From Streptomyces shenzhenensis (GTDB lineage: Bacteria > Actinomycetota > Actinomycetes > Streptomycetales > Streptomycetaceae): DNA of 64,000 nucleotides. Position numbers and translations under genes: made by a program. Within the stretch, counting starts at the first letter, position 1; each line of letters opens with the position of its first letter. The stretch lies in assembly GCF_003688995.1 (NCBI RefSeq), contig NZ_PENI01000009.1:186001-250000 (forward strand), read 5' to 3'. Below, one piece after another: positions 49,283 through 59,166 of this stretch. A model generated the notes under the pieces. It was given only the letters and a program-made list of their open reading frames with translations. It was not told the origin of the DNA and did no database searches.

Positions 49283-50999
49283 TCAGTGCCACACGGGGCG
49301 GAAGCGGATCGCCGTGCCTCCGCCCGCGACGAGCCGCAGCTTCAGGACGGTCGACGCCCTGACCGTCTCGGTGCGGACGTCGATCGGCAACGGTCGTCTG
49401 GACGCGGGTACCGAGTCCGGCCGGGTCCCAGGTCACGTTGAGTACGCCCGGGGTGTAGTCGGCCGGCCCTCCCATGAACCTGGTGAACGGGAGGATCGTG
49501 GCCTGCTCCGGCGGGTTGCCGAGTGGGCCCATGTAGTTGTGCTGCTCCATGCCGGCGACCCCCTCGCCGGTCATCATGTTCGGGTAGGTACGCGCCAGCC
49601 CGGTCGGCTTGATGGCCTCGTGCGCGATGATCATGATCTGGTGGCGGGCCGCCGTCTCGACGACACGCTGGTAGTGGCGCACCGCTTCCTGGTCGAAGTG
49701 GCTGCGGTTGACCCCGCCCAGCACGAACTTGGTGGCGTAGCCGGTCTTGACCGAGTGGATGCCCAGTTCCGCGTATCGCGCGAAGATCGTTTCCAGGTGC
49801 TGCTCGTAGTGGTCCACGAAGCCGCGGGTTTCGTTGTGCGCGGTGAACCCGACGCCGTTGGCCCGGGCATGGCGCAGTACCTCCGCCAGGTCGAAGTCGG
49901 CCTGAGGCGTGAGGAAGTCCTGACCGGTCCAGCTGCCACCGGCGTTGGTGTTCCAGCCCTCGGCGAGCACGGAGCGCGCGCCCGCCGCCCTGGCGAGATC
50001 GATGTAACGTTTGACCCGCTCCGTCGTCGCACCGTGACGTGGTCCCTCGGTCCACGTCGTGTGACGCCGCTGCAGTTCCCACCAGACTCCGACGTACGTG
50101 CCGGGCGAGATCCACGACATGTCCCCTATCGCGCACGGCTCGTTGAGGTTCTCGATCAGATGGGATTCGGCGAGATCGCCGGGCCGGCCGCCGATGACAA
50201 GTGTGCGCCAAGGGGTGGCGAATTCGCCCCTGAGGTGTGCTTTCGCTCCGTCGGGGAGGCTGATCAGCTCGCTGGTGAAGGTGCCGGGCCGGTCGCCGTC
50301 GGCCACGAGGGTCATGCTCGGATAGTCGATCAGCGCCGCCTCGTGCACCACGATGTACTCACCGCCCTTGGTGGCCAGTGACATCGGGGTCTGGGCGGTC
50401 TCCACGTCCGCCAGCCGGGCTCGCCGGTAGTGCCGCTCGTCGGCCCTCCAGTCCGTGCCCGCCGCCAGCGACCAACTCGTGGCGGTCGGTGGCAGGGAGA
50501 ACTCGGTCCTCTCGGCCGTCACGGTGTAGGTGTCGAGCCCGGTCTGGGCCGGCAGGCGGTAGCGGAAGCCGACACCGTCGTCGAAGACCCGGACGACCAG
50601 CTCCAGCCGTAGCCCGGTCGCCGGTTGCACGGTCCGCAGCACGCCTTCCCGGGCATGGTTGCGGACGAGCGCGTCGGGCCCCCACACCGGCCGCCATTGC
50701 TCGTCGATCGTCCTGCGCCGCACGGACTCCAGCACCAGTCCGCCGGTGAGCGAGGGGCGCCCGTCCAGGTCGAGCCCCAGCCCGGAAGAGGCCACCAGGA
50801 CCCGTCCGTGGCGTGTGACCTCGTAGCGAAGCCGTCCGTCCGCCACCCGCACCGCCACCCGCAATCTGCCGTTCGGCGAGACGATCACGGCGTCGCCGGG
50901 TGGCCCGGTGGACGCGGTGGCTGGCACGGTGAGCGCCCCGCTGAGTACCGCACCGGCGGTGGCCCCGAGGACGGCACGGCGGTTGGGATCACTGGCCAT
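49283..50999 (-). pseudogene. GH97-family glycosidase broken by an internal out-of-frame deletion
   Basis: A Tat-exported GH97 enzyme (signal DPNRRAVLGATAGAVLSG). The N-terminal beta-domain and much of the catalytic barrel are intact: ISPGTYVGVWWELQRR, GWNTNAGGSWTGQDFLT, HEAIKPTGLARTYPNMMTGEGV and QHNYMGPLGNPPEQATILPFTRFMGG. After PGVLNVTWDPAGLGTRVQTTVA (near 49405) the expected 100-plus residues are missing. The natural C-terminus (VRTETVRASTV then LKLRLVAGGGTAIRFRPVWH) resumes at once in another frame and stops at 49283. The original frame instead runs on to about 49164 inside the repeat. ATG 50999 follows GGAG. GH97 enzymes are alpha-glucosidases or alpha-galactosidases; this copy is probably dead. 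Confidence 0.82.
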
Positions 51000-51056
51000 G
51001 TCACGCTCCATCACAGGTCGTTGGCCGCAGCACGGGGGCGCATCCTGATGTCACGC

Positions 51057-51074
51057 TGTTGCAACGTTGTAACA
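51057..51074. promoter_or_regulatory. LacI-type operator upstream of the GH97 gene
   Basis: TGTTGCAACGTTGTAACA is an 18-base palindrome with one mismatched pair, 58 bases before the GH97 start. The CG centre and length fit a LacI-family site. It shares AACGTTGTAAC with the site at 51236. Confidence 0.6.
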
Positions 51075-51235
51075 AGCGCTTTCTCGTGACGTCAACCCTT
51101 CGGCGCCCAAATGGCGGCGGTCAACCGTCTGCCTGACCAGTAGCGCCCCGGGCCCAACTCCTGCGGTGCGTCCACCAATTGCTGCAAGTGCCGTTGACTT
51201 CGGGGCAGTACGAAGCGAAGGTTGCCGCCGCGGTA

Positions 51236-51246
51236 AACGTTGTAAC
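51236..51246. promoter_or_regulatory. Operator-like site upstream of the GH67 gene
   Basis: AACGTTGTAAC, identical to 11 bases of the palindrome at 51057, lies 25 bases before the GH67 start and just before its Shine-Dalgarno. Its left half is degenerate. The two sites bracket the divergent promoter region and suggest shared control. Confidence 0.5.
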
Positions 51247-51270
51247 GACCGGTGGAGGAGGCTCACTGCG

Positions 51271-54200
51271 ATGGCGCAGTATCAGATCGGGCGTAGGCAC
51301 GTGTTGCAGGCCTCGGCTTTGGCGTTCGCCGCAGCGGCCGCACCGTGGAGCACCTCTGCCGCCTCGGCCGCGCGACTGGTCGACGAGGACGGCTACGAGC
51401 TGTGGCTGCGCTACCCGCTCGTATCCGATCCCGACCGCCTCGATCAATACCGGCGGAGTCTGACGAGCATCGCCCGCCACGGTGACGGTCCAGTGCTGGA
51501 GAACGCCGAGGCCGAACTGCGGCGGGCCGTCGAAGGGCTCACCGGCCATACGCCCGCTGATGTCCGCGCCCCGAAAGCGGCGATCGTCGTCGGCCGGGTG
51601 CAGGACTCGTCGCTGCTGCGGTCCTACGTGGACGAGGACCGGGACTTCCGGCTCCGTGAGCAGGGTTTCGTGATCAAGTCAGTGGGAGCGCGCAACGGGC
51701 GTCGGCGGATCTTCGTCATCGGTCTCACCGAACGCGGGGTCCTCAGCGGAGTGTTCCACCTCATCCGGCTGTTGCAGCTCCATACACCGCTGTCGAAGGT
51801 GTCGACCCGGCAGAACCCGGCCGTCGGGTTGCGGATGATGAATCACTGGGACAACCGTGACGGCTCGATCGAGCGCGGATACGCCGGCACGACGATCTTC
51901 GGCTGGGACGAGCTGCCAGTGATCTCCGGCCGGCACGTCGACTACGCGCGGGCGATGGCCTCCATCGGGATCAACGCCTCGGTGATCAACAACGTCAACG
52001 CCGACGCGGACTTCATCAGCAGCGGCATGCTGGACAAACTGGCGCCGCTGGCTGCTCTCTTCCACTCATGGGGCATTTCCCTGTGGCTCTCGGTCGACTA
52101 CGCCAGCCCACTCGTGCTGACGACCGACGACGCGGACCCGATCGCGACGGCTGACCCCGCCGATCCTCGTGTGCGGCAATGGTGGAGCGCGAAGGCCGGC
52201 GAGATCTTCTCGAAGCTGGACGGTTTCGGCGGCTTTCTGGTCAAAGCGAACTCCGAGGGCCGGCCCGGTCCGCTCGACTACGGCCGTACCCACGCCGAGG
52301 GCGCCAACATGCTGGCCAAGGCGGTACACCCGCACGGCGGGAAGATCGTCTGGCGTAGCTTCGTCCACGAGGACTTCAGCGACTGGGCGGAGTACCAGTA
52401 CCGGACCTTCGCGCCGCTGGACGGCGACTTCGACGACAACGTCGTCCTGCAGACGAAGTACGGACCGATCGACTTCCAGGTCCGCGAGCCGGTGCACCCG
52501 CTGTTCGGCCGGATGCGCCGCACCCACCAGATGGTCGAGCTCCAGCTGACCCAGGAGTACACCGGCCACGCGGTGCACACGTGCTATCTGGCGCCCATGT
52601 GGCGCGAGGTCCTGAGCTTCCCGACACAGGGACCGGTCAGCGGGCCGACCGTGGCCGAGATCCTCGCGGAGGGTTCGCTGCGGAAGCCGTGCACCGGCAT
52701 CGCCGGCGTCAGCAACTTCGGCAACGACCGCGACTGGACCGGCTATCAGCTGGGCGCGGCCAACACCTATGCCTTCGGCCGCATGTGCTGGGACACCGAC
52801 ACCGACCCTCGGGACCTGGCCGAGGAATGGGTGCGAATGACCTTCGGTACCGACACGAAGGTCACCCGGGCCGTCGTCGACATCCTGGCCGGCTCCCGGG
52901 AGACGTACGAGGCGTACTCCTCCCCGCTCGGACTGGGATACTTCACCAACCCCGGCGGCGACCACTTCGAGCCGAATCCGAGGGCGACGCTCTTCCAGTC
53001 GCACCACACCACCGCCGAGGGCACCGGTTTTGACCGCACCACGGCCACCGGCAGCGGCTTCACCGGGCAGTACCCGAAGGCCTGGCAGGACCTCTACGAA
53101 TCCCTGGAGACATGCCCCGACGAGCTGCTGCTGTTCATGCACTGGGTCCGCTACGACCACCGCCTTCGCTCCGGCTCAACGGTCATCCAGCACATCTACG
53201 ACACCCACTTCCAAGGCGTCGAAGAGGCCAAGCGGTTCCTCCTCGCCTGGCGCGCACTCGCCGGGCGGGTCGACGGGCAGCGCCACGACGACATCGAGGC
53301 AGCCTTCACGGCCCAGCTGGAGCACGCCCGGCTGTGGCGGGACGTCGTCGTCGGCTTCTATTTCGACCACAGCCGGCGCGTCGACGAGCGGCGCACATGG
53401 TTTCAAGTCGCCCTCGGGCCACGGCGCGTGCTGCTCGGCGGCAGGGCGAACCTCCTGCCGGTCGACATCACCAACGCTTCGAAGGACAAGCATCAACTGC
53501 GTGTGCGACTGCGCCCGCCGAACGGGCAGTGGACCTCCGCGACCGCCACCGGCGAGGCTGACGGTGCCCGGACCGCCGAGCTCGAACTGTCGGTCGCCCC
53601 GACGCTGGCCGGCACCGTCGCACCGGCGGACTTCGAGGTGTCACCGAAGCTCACCCGCCTGGACGGGGCCATCCCGGACCTGGTGGTAGCCCCGGACGGT
53701 GCCCGCTGCCGACTGGCCCTGAACGCAGGACCGGACGGCGGTGCGTCGATGCCCGGTTACACCCCGCTGAAGCCGTCGTCCGCCTGGTCGCCGCAGGCCG
53801 GCTTCGGCTGGGTGGGGGACAGACCCACCGGACGCGATCGCGGCGGCGAACCGCTGATCCGCGACATGCTCTACAACGACCGCTCACGGGTGCTGCGCAT
53901 CGCCGTACCGGCCGGCCGGCACACCGCGTACGCGCTCGTCGGCGACACCGGCGCGACGGCCTCGCCGACCAGGATCGCGGTGGACGGCAGGACAGTCGCC
54001 ACCAGCCCCAGGCAGCCCAGCGGCACATTCACCTGGCTGGAGCTACCGCTGGACGGCGGCGCTTCGGGACGGACCCTGGACCTGACCTTCACCGGCGAGG
54101 GAGGGCCCTGGCGACTGAACGCGCTGGCCCTTCCGGACGAGTCGCTGCCGAAGCCGTCCCTGCTGGTGATGAAGGCGACCACGGAACAGGTCTGGTGGAC

Positions 54201-54918
54201 CGGACGGCCCAACGAGGTCACCCTGCTGGTACGCAACACGGGCGACACGGACCGCGAGGTCACTGCCGGGCTCACCACCCCGGACAGCTGGGAGACGACT
54301 TCGGGCACCGTCACCGTCAGGGCGGGCACGGATGCGGAGCTGACGGTCACCGCCACCCCGGACTCGAAGCCCGGCTTCGCCACCGTGGGGATCCGGGTCG
54401 ACAGCGGGAACGAGGAGATCGAGCGCGGCCGTTCGGTGCCGGTGGTGACCGCCCCGCACGCCGACGACGTCGTGCTGGCGCTCGACGCAGGGCCGGACGG
54501 GAGCCCCCTGGTGCCCGGCTGGACCCGGCTCACCCCCGGCGACCGGTACGACGACGAGCGCGGCTTCGGCTGGACCAAGGCGCGCCCCGACCCGCGCGAC
54601 CGAGGTACCGGCGACGCCCTGCGGCGCGACTTCGTCACCCAGAAGATCAAGGACTCCGCGATCCGTCTGCGCGTGCCGGCCGGCAGGCACACCGTGTGGG
54701 TACTGAGCGGGGACATGGTCGCTGAGTCCGCGATCACCACCATCTCAGAGCACGGCACCGTCCTGGGCAGCTCCGGCGACGACACCCTGCCGGCGCGCAC
54801 CTTCGTCTGGTTCGCCTTCGAACTGGACGGCGGGGCGTCCGGCCGCACCGCCGAACTGGACATCACCGGGTCGAAGTTGAACGGCCTGTGGCGGATCGGC
54901 GCGCTGGTCATCGTCTGA
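51271..54918 (+). CDS. Secreted GH67 alpha-glucuronidase with duplicated C-terminal modules
   Basis: A 1215-residue exported enzyme; the signal is GRRHVLQASALAFAAAAA. The GH67 part (about 30-780) removes 4-O-methylglucuronic acid from xylan fragments. The catalytic acid is Glu329 (VKANSEGRPGP); Asp401 (PIDFQ) and Glu429 (TQEYTG) have the 28-residue spacing of the known base pair. Ordinary GH67 enzymes are about 700 residues and often intracellular. Here about 400 extra residues hold two copies of one beta-module (about 815-945 and 1066-1215, each with AGPDG ... GFGW ... RDRG ... VPAGRHT) around a NEW3-like Ig domain. GGAGGAG precedes ATG 51271. Confidence 0.92.
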   Translation: MAQYQIGRRHVLQASALAFAAAAAPWSTSAASAARLVDEDGYELWLRYPLVSDPDRLDQYRRSLTSIARHGDGPVLENAEAELRRAVEGLTGHTPADVRAPKAAIVVGRVQDSSLLRSYVDEDRDFRLREQGFVIKSVGARNGRRRIFVIGLTERGVLSGVFHLIRLLQLHTPLSKVSTRQNPAVGLRMMNHWDNRDGSIERGYAGTTIFGWDELPVISGRHVDYARAMASIGINASVINNVNADADFISSGMLDKLAPLAALFHSWGISLWLSVDYASPLVLTTDDADPIATADPADPRVRQWWSAKAGEIFSKLDGFGGFLVKANSEGRPGPLDYGRTHAEGANMLAKAVHPHGGKIVWRSFVHEDFSDWAEYQYRTFAPLDGDFDDNVVLQTKYGPIDFQVREPVHPLFGRMRRTHQMVELQLTQEYTGHAVHTCYLAPMWREVLSFPTQGPVSGPTVAEILAEGSLRKPCTGIAGVSNFGNDRDWTGYQLGAANTYAFGRMCWDTDTDPRDLAEEWVRMTFGTDTKVTRAVVDILAGSRETYEAYSSPLGLGYFTNPGGDHFEPNPRATLFQSHHTTAEGTGFDRTTATGSGFTGQYPKAWQDLYESLETCPDELLLFMHWVRYDHRLRSGSTVIQHIYDTHFQGVEEAKRFLLAWRALAGRVDGQRHDDIEAAFTAQLEHARLWRDVVVGFYFDHSRRVDERRTWFQVALGPRRVLLGGRANLLPVDITNASKDKHQLRVRLRPPNGQWTSATATGEADGARTAELELSVAPTLAGTVAPADFEVSPKLTRLDGAIPDLVVAPDGARCRLALNAGPDGGASMPGYTPLKPSSAWSPQAGFGWVGDRPTGRDRGGEPLIRDMLYNDRSRVLRIAVPAGRHTAYALVGDTGATASPTRIAVDGRTVATSPRQPSGTFTWLELPLDGGASGRTLDLTFTGEGGPWRLNALALPDESLPKPSLLVMKATTEQVWWTGRPNEVTLLVRNTGDTDREVTAGLTTPDSWETTSGTVTVRAGTDAELTVTATPDSKPGFATVGIRVDSGNEEIERGRSVPVVTAPHADDVVLALDAGPDGSPLVPGWTRLTPGDRYDDERGFGWTKARPDPRDRGTGDALRRDFVTQKIKDSAIRLRVPAGRHTVWVLSGDMVAESAITTISEHGTVLGSSGDDTLPARTFVWFAFELDGGASGRTAELDITGSKLNGLWRIGALVIV

Positions 54919-55001
54919 CCGCGTCTCGCGACTGCGCACCCGCACTCCCCGCTTCACCGGCTGCCGCGGGCGGCCCGACCCGGAGAAGGAGACCACGACA
55001 C

Positions 55002-57281
55002 ATGGCACGATCCAACACGACTGCGGAGACCGGAGCACCGCGCAGACGGGCCGGGCGGCTGGTTGCGACGGTCGCGGCGATCGGCGTGATCGGTTTCGGC
55101 GTGCAGCCGGCCACCGCCGACCCCGGGGACCGTCCCGGGACGTACACGAACCACATCATGGACGACATCGCCGACGCCTACTCCGACCCGTCGATCATCC
55201 GCGGGAAGGACGGCTACTGGTACGCCTACGCGACCCAGACATACATGACCAAGCAGAACGCCGGCGGACCGTGGGAGTCACAGCACTTCATGCCGATCAC
55301 CCGCTCGTCCGACCTGGTCAATTGGACCTACGTCGGGGACGTGTTCGGTCCGGACAACCACCCTCAGTGGCGCGACTTCGAAAGCACCTATTACTGGGCG
55401 CCCGACATCCGGTACATCAATGGCAAGTACTACTTGTACTACTCGGTGGCCGGTAACGACGACAACACCGTGGCCCTGGCCACCGCCGATCACCCCGCCG
55501 GGCCGTGGACGGACATCGGCCGCCCGGTCCTGCCGTACGGCAAGGAGGTCAACCAGATCGACCCGGCGGTGTTCGTCGACACCGACGGGGAGAAGTATCT
55601 GTACTACGGCTCGTTCCGCGACGGCGGCATCCAGGCGGTACGGCTCAACGCCGAGGGTACGGCGCCGGCCGGCGAACCGGTGCAGGTGGTCGGCGCACGC
55701 CGCGGCGAGGCGGCGTACGTGCGAAAGCGCGACGGCTGGTACTACCTCTTCTACTCCGGGCTGGGCTGCTGCGCCCGTGACAAGGGCGCGTACCCGGTGT
55801 ACGTCGGCCGGTCGAAGAGTCCGATGGGGCCGTTCGTCGACGCTGAGGGCGTGGGCCTGGCCGACCTGCATCCGGGCGGGACGATCGTCAACTCGCCCAA
55901 CGGCAACAGGTGGGTGGCCACCGGGCACTCGGCCGACGTGGTGGACAAGTCAGGCCAGGAGTGGATACTCACCAACGGCTTCGATCGTTTCGAGAAGGAC
56001 CCGGGCTGGGGCGGACGTCCCACGGTGATGGACCGCCTTGACTGGATCGACGGATGGCCGACTGTGCGCGCCGGTGCCTGGACCAGCGAGGGCACCCAGA
56101 CCGCGCCGGTCGCGACGTGGGACGTCGGCAGCGGCTTCCAGGCCGGACTCGGAGGCTTCCGGACCCTGGGAACCGGCGTCTGGAAGGCAGGCGTCGACTC
56201 GGACTCGGGCCGCTACGCGCGAGCCACCGACGGCGGCTCCGCCCCGCAGCTGCTGCTGCCGAACCGTGCCCCGAAGGGCGACGTACGGCTGGAGACCGAT
56301 GTGCGGGTACGTGACGACCGCGGGCGCGTCGGACTGGTCCTGGCTTCCCGGGGCGTCGCCGACCACCTGATCGCCTGGGTCGGATCCGGCAGTGCCCTGA
56401 CAGTCGAGCTGACCCGGGGCGGCAAGGTGCGGAAGACCTGGACGGAGCGACTGCACTCCGGCGCCGATGTAAGGACCTGGCACTCGCTGAACGCCGAGAT
56501 CCGCGACGGCCGAGCGCGGGTGGAGATCAGCTCGGCGATGCTGGGGATGCCCCTCGCCGAGATCGAGGTGCACGTCCCCGCCACATGGGACAGGGGCGGC
56601 GCCGCGTCCAGCCACGGCTCGGGCGAGGTCGACAACGTCGGGGTCACCAGGCTCTTCACCCCGGTGACGAGGAAGAAGCCCGAGCCGAGGGTCGGCGAGG
56701 AGTTGACGTCCCGCCGTGAGGACTTCACCGACGACAGCCTGGACGGCTGGGAGTGGTTCGGTCCGCCCGACGGAAAGGTGGCCGACGGGAGATATGTGTG
56801 GCCCACCCAGGACGCCGACTTCTCCGGCAACGGAACGATGGCATCCGCTCTGCTCCGTGCGGCTCCCAAGGGGACCTACACGGTGGAGACCAAGCTGCAC
56901 CTGCCCATCACCGACGCCCCCGACGGCCGGAGCCAGGCCGGGATCATCGCCTTCCGCAGCCCGAAGGACTCCATCCACCTCGCACCGACCCGCACCGGAC
57001 CGACTCGCCAGGTGTTCCTGTGGATCGGCCGGGACCGGGACTCGTGGCCGGAGATGCAGATCGGCCCCTCGGCGGACACCATGTGGCTGCGCCTGCGGCA
57101 CACCGTCAACCGGAAGACCGGCGAGCACATGTACCAGGCGGCGACCAGCCGCGACGGGAAGAAATACATCTGGGGCGGTGTCTGGCACCTGCCGGCCGGC
57201 GACGACCCACGCATCGGCCTGGTCTCACTGGCGGGCGAGGGCTTGACTGCTGAGTTCGACTACGTCCGCTTCTACCGCTGA
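55002..57281 (+). CDS. Secreted GH43-family glycosidase
   Basis: A 759-residue exported protein with an N-terminal signal (RRRAGRLVATVAAIGVIGFG, cleavage near ATA-D). The five-bladed propeller of GH43 has its catalytic residues at Asp62 (YSDPSII), Asp187 (NQIDPAVF) and Glu236 (RRGEAAY). Two beta-sandwich regions follow (about 370-560 and 570-759), probably xylan-binding or GH43-associated domains. Family activities are arabinofuranosidase, arabinanase or xylosidase. ATG 55002 has GAGAAGGAG upstream and the gene follows the GH67 gene by 83 bases, so both likely act on the same hemicellulose. Confidence 0.88.
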   Translation: MARSNTTAETGAPRRRAGRLVATVAAIGVIGFGVQPATADPGDRPGTYTNHIMDDIADAYSDPSIIRGKDGYWYAYATQTYMTKQNAGGPWESQHFMPITRSSDLVNWTYVGDVFGPDNHPQWRDFESTYYWAPDIRYINGKYYLYYSVAGNDDNTVALATADHPAGPWTDIGRPVLPYGKEVNQIDPAVFVDTDGEKYLYYGSFRDGGIQAVRLNAEGTAPAGEPVQVVGARRGEAAYVRKRDGWYYLFYSGLGCCARDKGAYPVYVGRSKSPMGPFVDAEGVGLADLHPGGTIVNSPNGNRWVATGHSADVVDKSGQEWILTNGFDRFEKDPGWGGRPTVMDRLDWIDGWPTVRAGAWTSEGTQTAPVATWDVGSGFQAGLGGFRTLGTGVWKAGVDSDSGRYARATDGGSAPQLLLPNRAPKGDVRLETDVRVRDDRGRVGLVLASRGVADHLIAWVGSGSALTVELTRGGKVRKTWTERLHSGADVRTWHSLNAEIRDGRARVEISSAMLGMPLAEIEVHVPATWDRGGAASSHGSGEVDNVGVTRLFTPVTRKKPEPRVGEELTSRREDFTDDSLDGWEWFGPPDGKVADGRYVWPTQDADFSGNGTMASALLRAAPKGTYTVETKLHLPITDAPDGRSQAGIIAFRSPKDSIHLAPTRTGPTRQVFLWIGRDRDSWPEMQIGPSADTMWLRLRHTVNRKTGEHMYQAATSRDGKKYIWGGVWHLPAGDDPRIGLVSLAGEGLTAEFDYVRFYR

Positions 57282-57421
57282 CAGTTGGTGCTCGGAGACG
57301 ACCTCGCCTACGGCACCGACGTCTGGATCTGCGCCGTCAAAGGCCACTCCACCGACAGCCTCCGCCCCCGCATCCCAGGTTCGGCAACGGCAGGGGGCGA
57401 CCGACGCACTCCCCAGCCTCA

Positions 57422-58927
57422 CTACGAGACGTCGGCCGGCTCGCTCACATGGTCGTCCGTGCAACGCAGCGCAGGGATTGCCGCCGAGATCAGCAGCCCG
57501 GTGAGGACAAGGGCGGCCATGAGCAGCCAGGCGTTGGTGAACGCACGGTCGCGGTAGAAGGAGGTGCCGGCGACGGTGGTGGAGTCGGCGGCGAGGGTGA
57601 GGTAGAGGGCCTGGCTGCTCAAGGTCAGGAAGACCTGGCCGAGCAGGGAGGCCATACCGGTTGCGGCTGCCTGTTCCTGCGGTGTCACGACTGAGAGGAT
57701 CATGGTCTGCTGGCCGGCCATGAGCATGCCGCCGCCGAGGCCGATCACCAGACTGCAGGTGATGACCTGGAGTTGACTGGAGTGGTAAAGCGCGGCGCAG
57801 ACGAACCCGGCGGCCAGTATCACCAGAGCGGCGTACCAGAGTGTCCGCGGGCTGACGGTGCGTGCGGCGCGGCCCACGCCGATTCCGGCGCCGAAGGTCA
57901 CGAGCCCGCCGGGAATGCCGATGACTGCGTTGTGCAGCGCGCTCCAGCCGAGTCCGTCGGACACACCGGGGATCGACGGGTAGAGGGCGAGAAAGATCAG
58001 GATGGAGGCCGAGGCGAAGTAGGCGGCCTGGGACAGCGAAGAACCCAGCAACACCGTTGCTGTGGCTCGCCGGCGCAGCATCCGTAGGTCGACGATCGGC
58101 TCCTCGGCCCGCATCTCGCTGATCAGAAAGCCAGCCAGGCTGCCGAGAGCGGCGGTGAACAGGGCGATCACCGTCGCGGAGGCCCAGCCCCAGGCGTTTC
58201 CTTGCCCGATGGCGATGATCGTGAGCGACAGCGCGACGCCGAGCAGCAACGCTCCCGGCCAGTCGAGTCGGCCGGTGGCCGGGCGCCGCGGAGTCTCGGG
58301 TATGCACAGCAGAGCTGTGAACGCGACCAGGGTGGATCCGACCAGGAACCACAGCGCCCCACGCCAGCCGTGGGTGTCCAGCAGCCAGGCGGACAGCAGC
58401 GGGGTGATCAGTGCGAGGATGCCGAGTGACCCGGCGATCGTTCCCAGGGCGACGGTGGCCTTGCGCGGTGGGAAGAGGTCGCGTGCTGCCGCGAGCGTGA
58501 GTGCGGCAACTGGCCCGTACAACCCCCCGATCACACGCCCGAAAACCATCACGGAATAGGTGGGGGCCAGCACGGTGACCAGGTCGCCTACGAGGCCGAC
58601 AGCCGCGAGCACCAGCATGACACGGCGCTTGCCGTAGGCGCTGCCGAAGCTCACGGCGAACGGGGTGGCCACGATCGTTGCCAGGGTGAAGGACAGGCTG
58701 AACCAGGCGATCTGGGTGGTGTGGAAGTGCTGAGCGATCTGCGGTTGGGCGTTGGCCGCCATGATGCCCGCGACGACCATGAGCTGTCCTGGCCAGATGA
58801 GAGCCCCGAGCTGGGCCAGTTCTCGTCTGGTCCAGCGGCCGGAGTCGGAAGTCGGAGCGGCACAGTGGGCCGGCTCGGGGGCACGGAACGGCGGGGCCTG
58901 GTCGGCCGTTTCAGTCGAAGGGTTCAC
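57422..58927 (-). CDS. MFS drug-type exporter (DHA2-like)
   Basis: A 501-residue, 14-helix type transporter starting at GTG 58927. Motif A is seen in SFGSAYGKRRVMLVLAA, and helix 5 has the GTIAGSLGILALITPLLSAWL segment typical of exporters. The upstream gene on the same strand encodes a TetR regulator, the usual control for such pumps. The 140-base gap at 57282-57421, after the convergent GH43 gene, has no convincing gene. The substrate is unknown. Confidence 0.9.
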   Translation of the reverse strand: MNPSTETADQAPPFRAPEPAHCAAPTSDSGRWTRRELAQLGALIWPGQLMVVAGIMAANAQPQIAQHFHTTQIAWFSLSFTLATIVATPFAVSFGSAYGKRRVMLVLAAVGLVGDLVTVLAPTYSVMVFGRVIGGLYGPVAALTLAAARDLFPPRKATVALGTIAGSLGILALITPLLSAWLLDTHGWRGALWFLVGSTLVAFTALLCIPETPRRPATGRLDWPGALLLGVALSLTIIAIGQGNAWGWASATVIALFTAALGSLAGFLISEMRAEEPIVDLRMLRRRATATVLLGSSLSQAAYFASASILIFLALYPSIPGVSDGLGWSALHNAVIGIPGGLVTFGAGIGVGRAARTVSPRTLWYAALVILAAGFVCAALYHSSQLQVITCSLVIGLGGGMLMAGQQTMILSVVTPQEQAAATGMASLLGQVFLTLSSQALYLTLAADSTTVAGTSFYRDRAFTNAWLLMAALVLTGLLISAAIPALRCTDDHVSEPADVS

Positions 58928-59166
58928 GGGTTCTCCGAGGGCAGTCGGCCCACGGCGATGGCCGGGATCCGGGCGCTTTCTGGAACGGAGCGGGTTACTT
59001 AGCCTCGATGTCCGGTTTTGAGTTGTGGCACTTTAACTGGTGCAGTGCGTAGACGACCATGGTCCGGTAGGCACGTTCCTGACTGATCCCGGCCTCCACG
59101 AGGGAGATCGGCAGGCTCACATGTCCCGTGGGGCGGTCGCGGTCATGCCTCTCGTCCGGAGAGTTC

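Noticed and set aside
57282..57421. Protein-like stretch (GDDLAYGTDVWICAVKGH) after the GH43 gene
   Set aside because: Too short, no fitting start or family; I could not support a gene or remnant.
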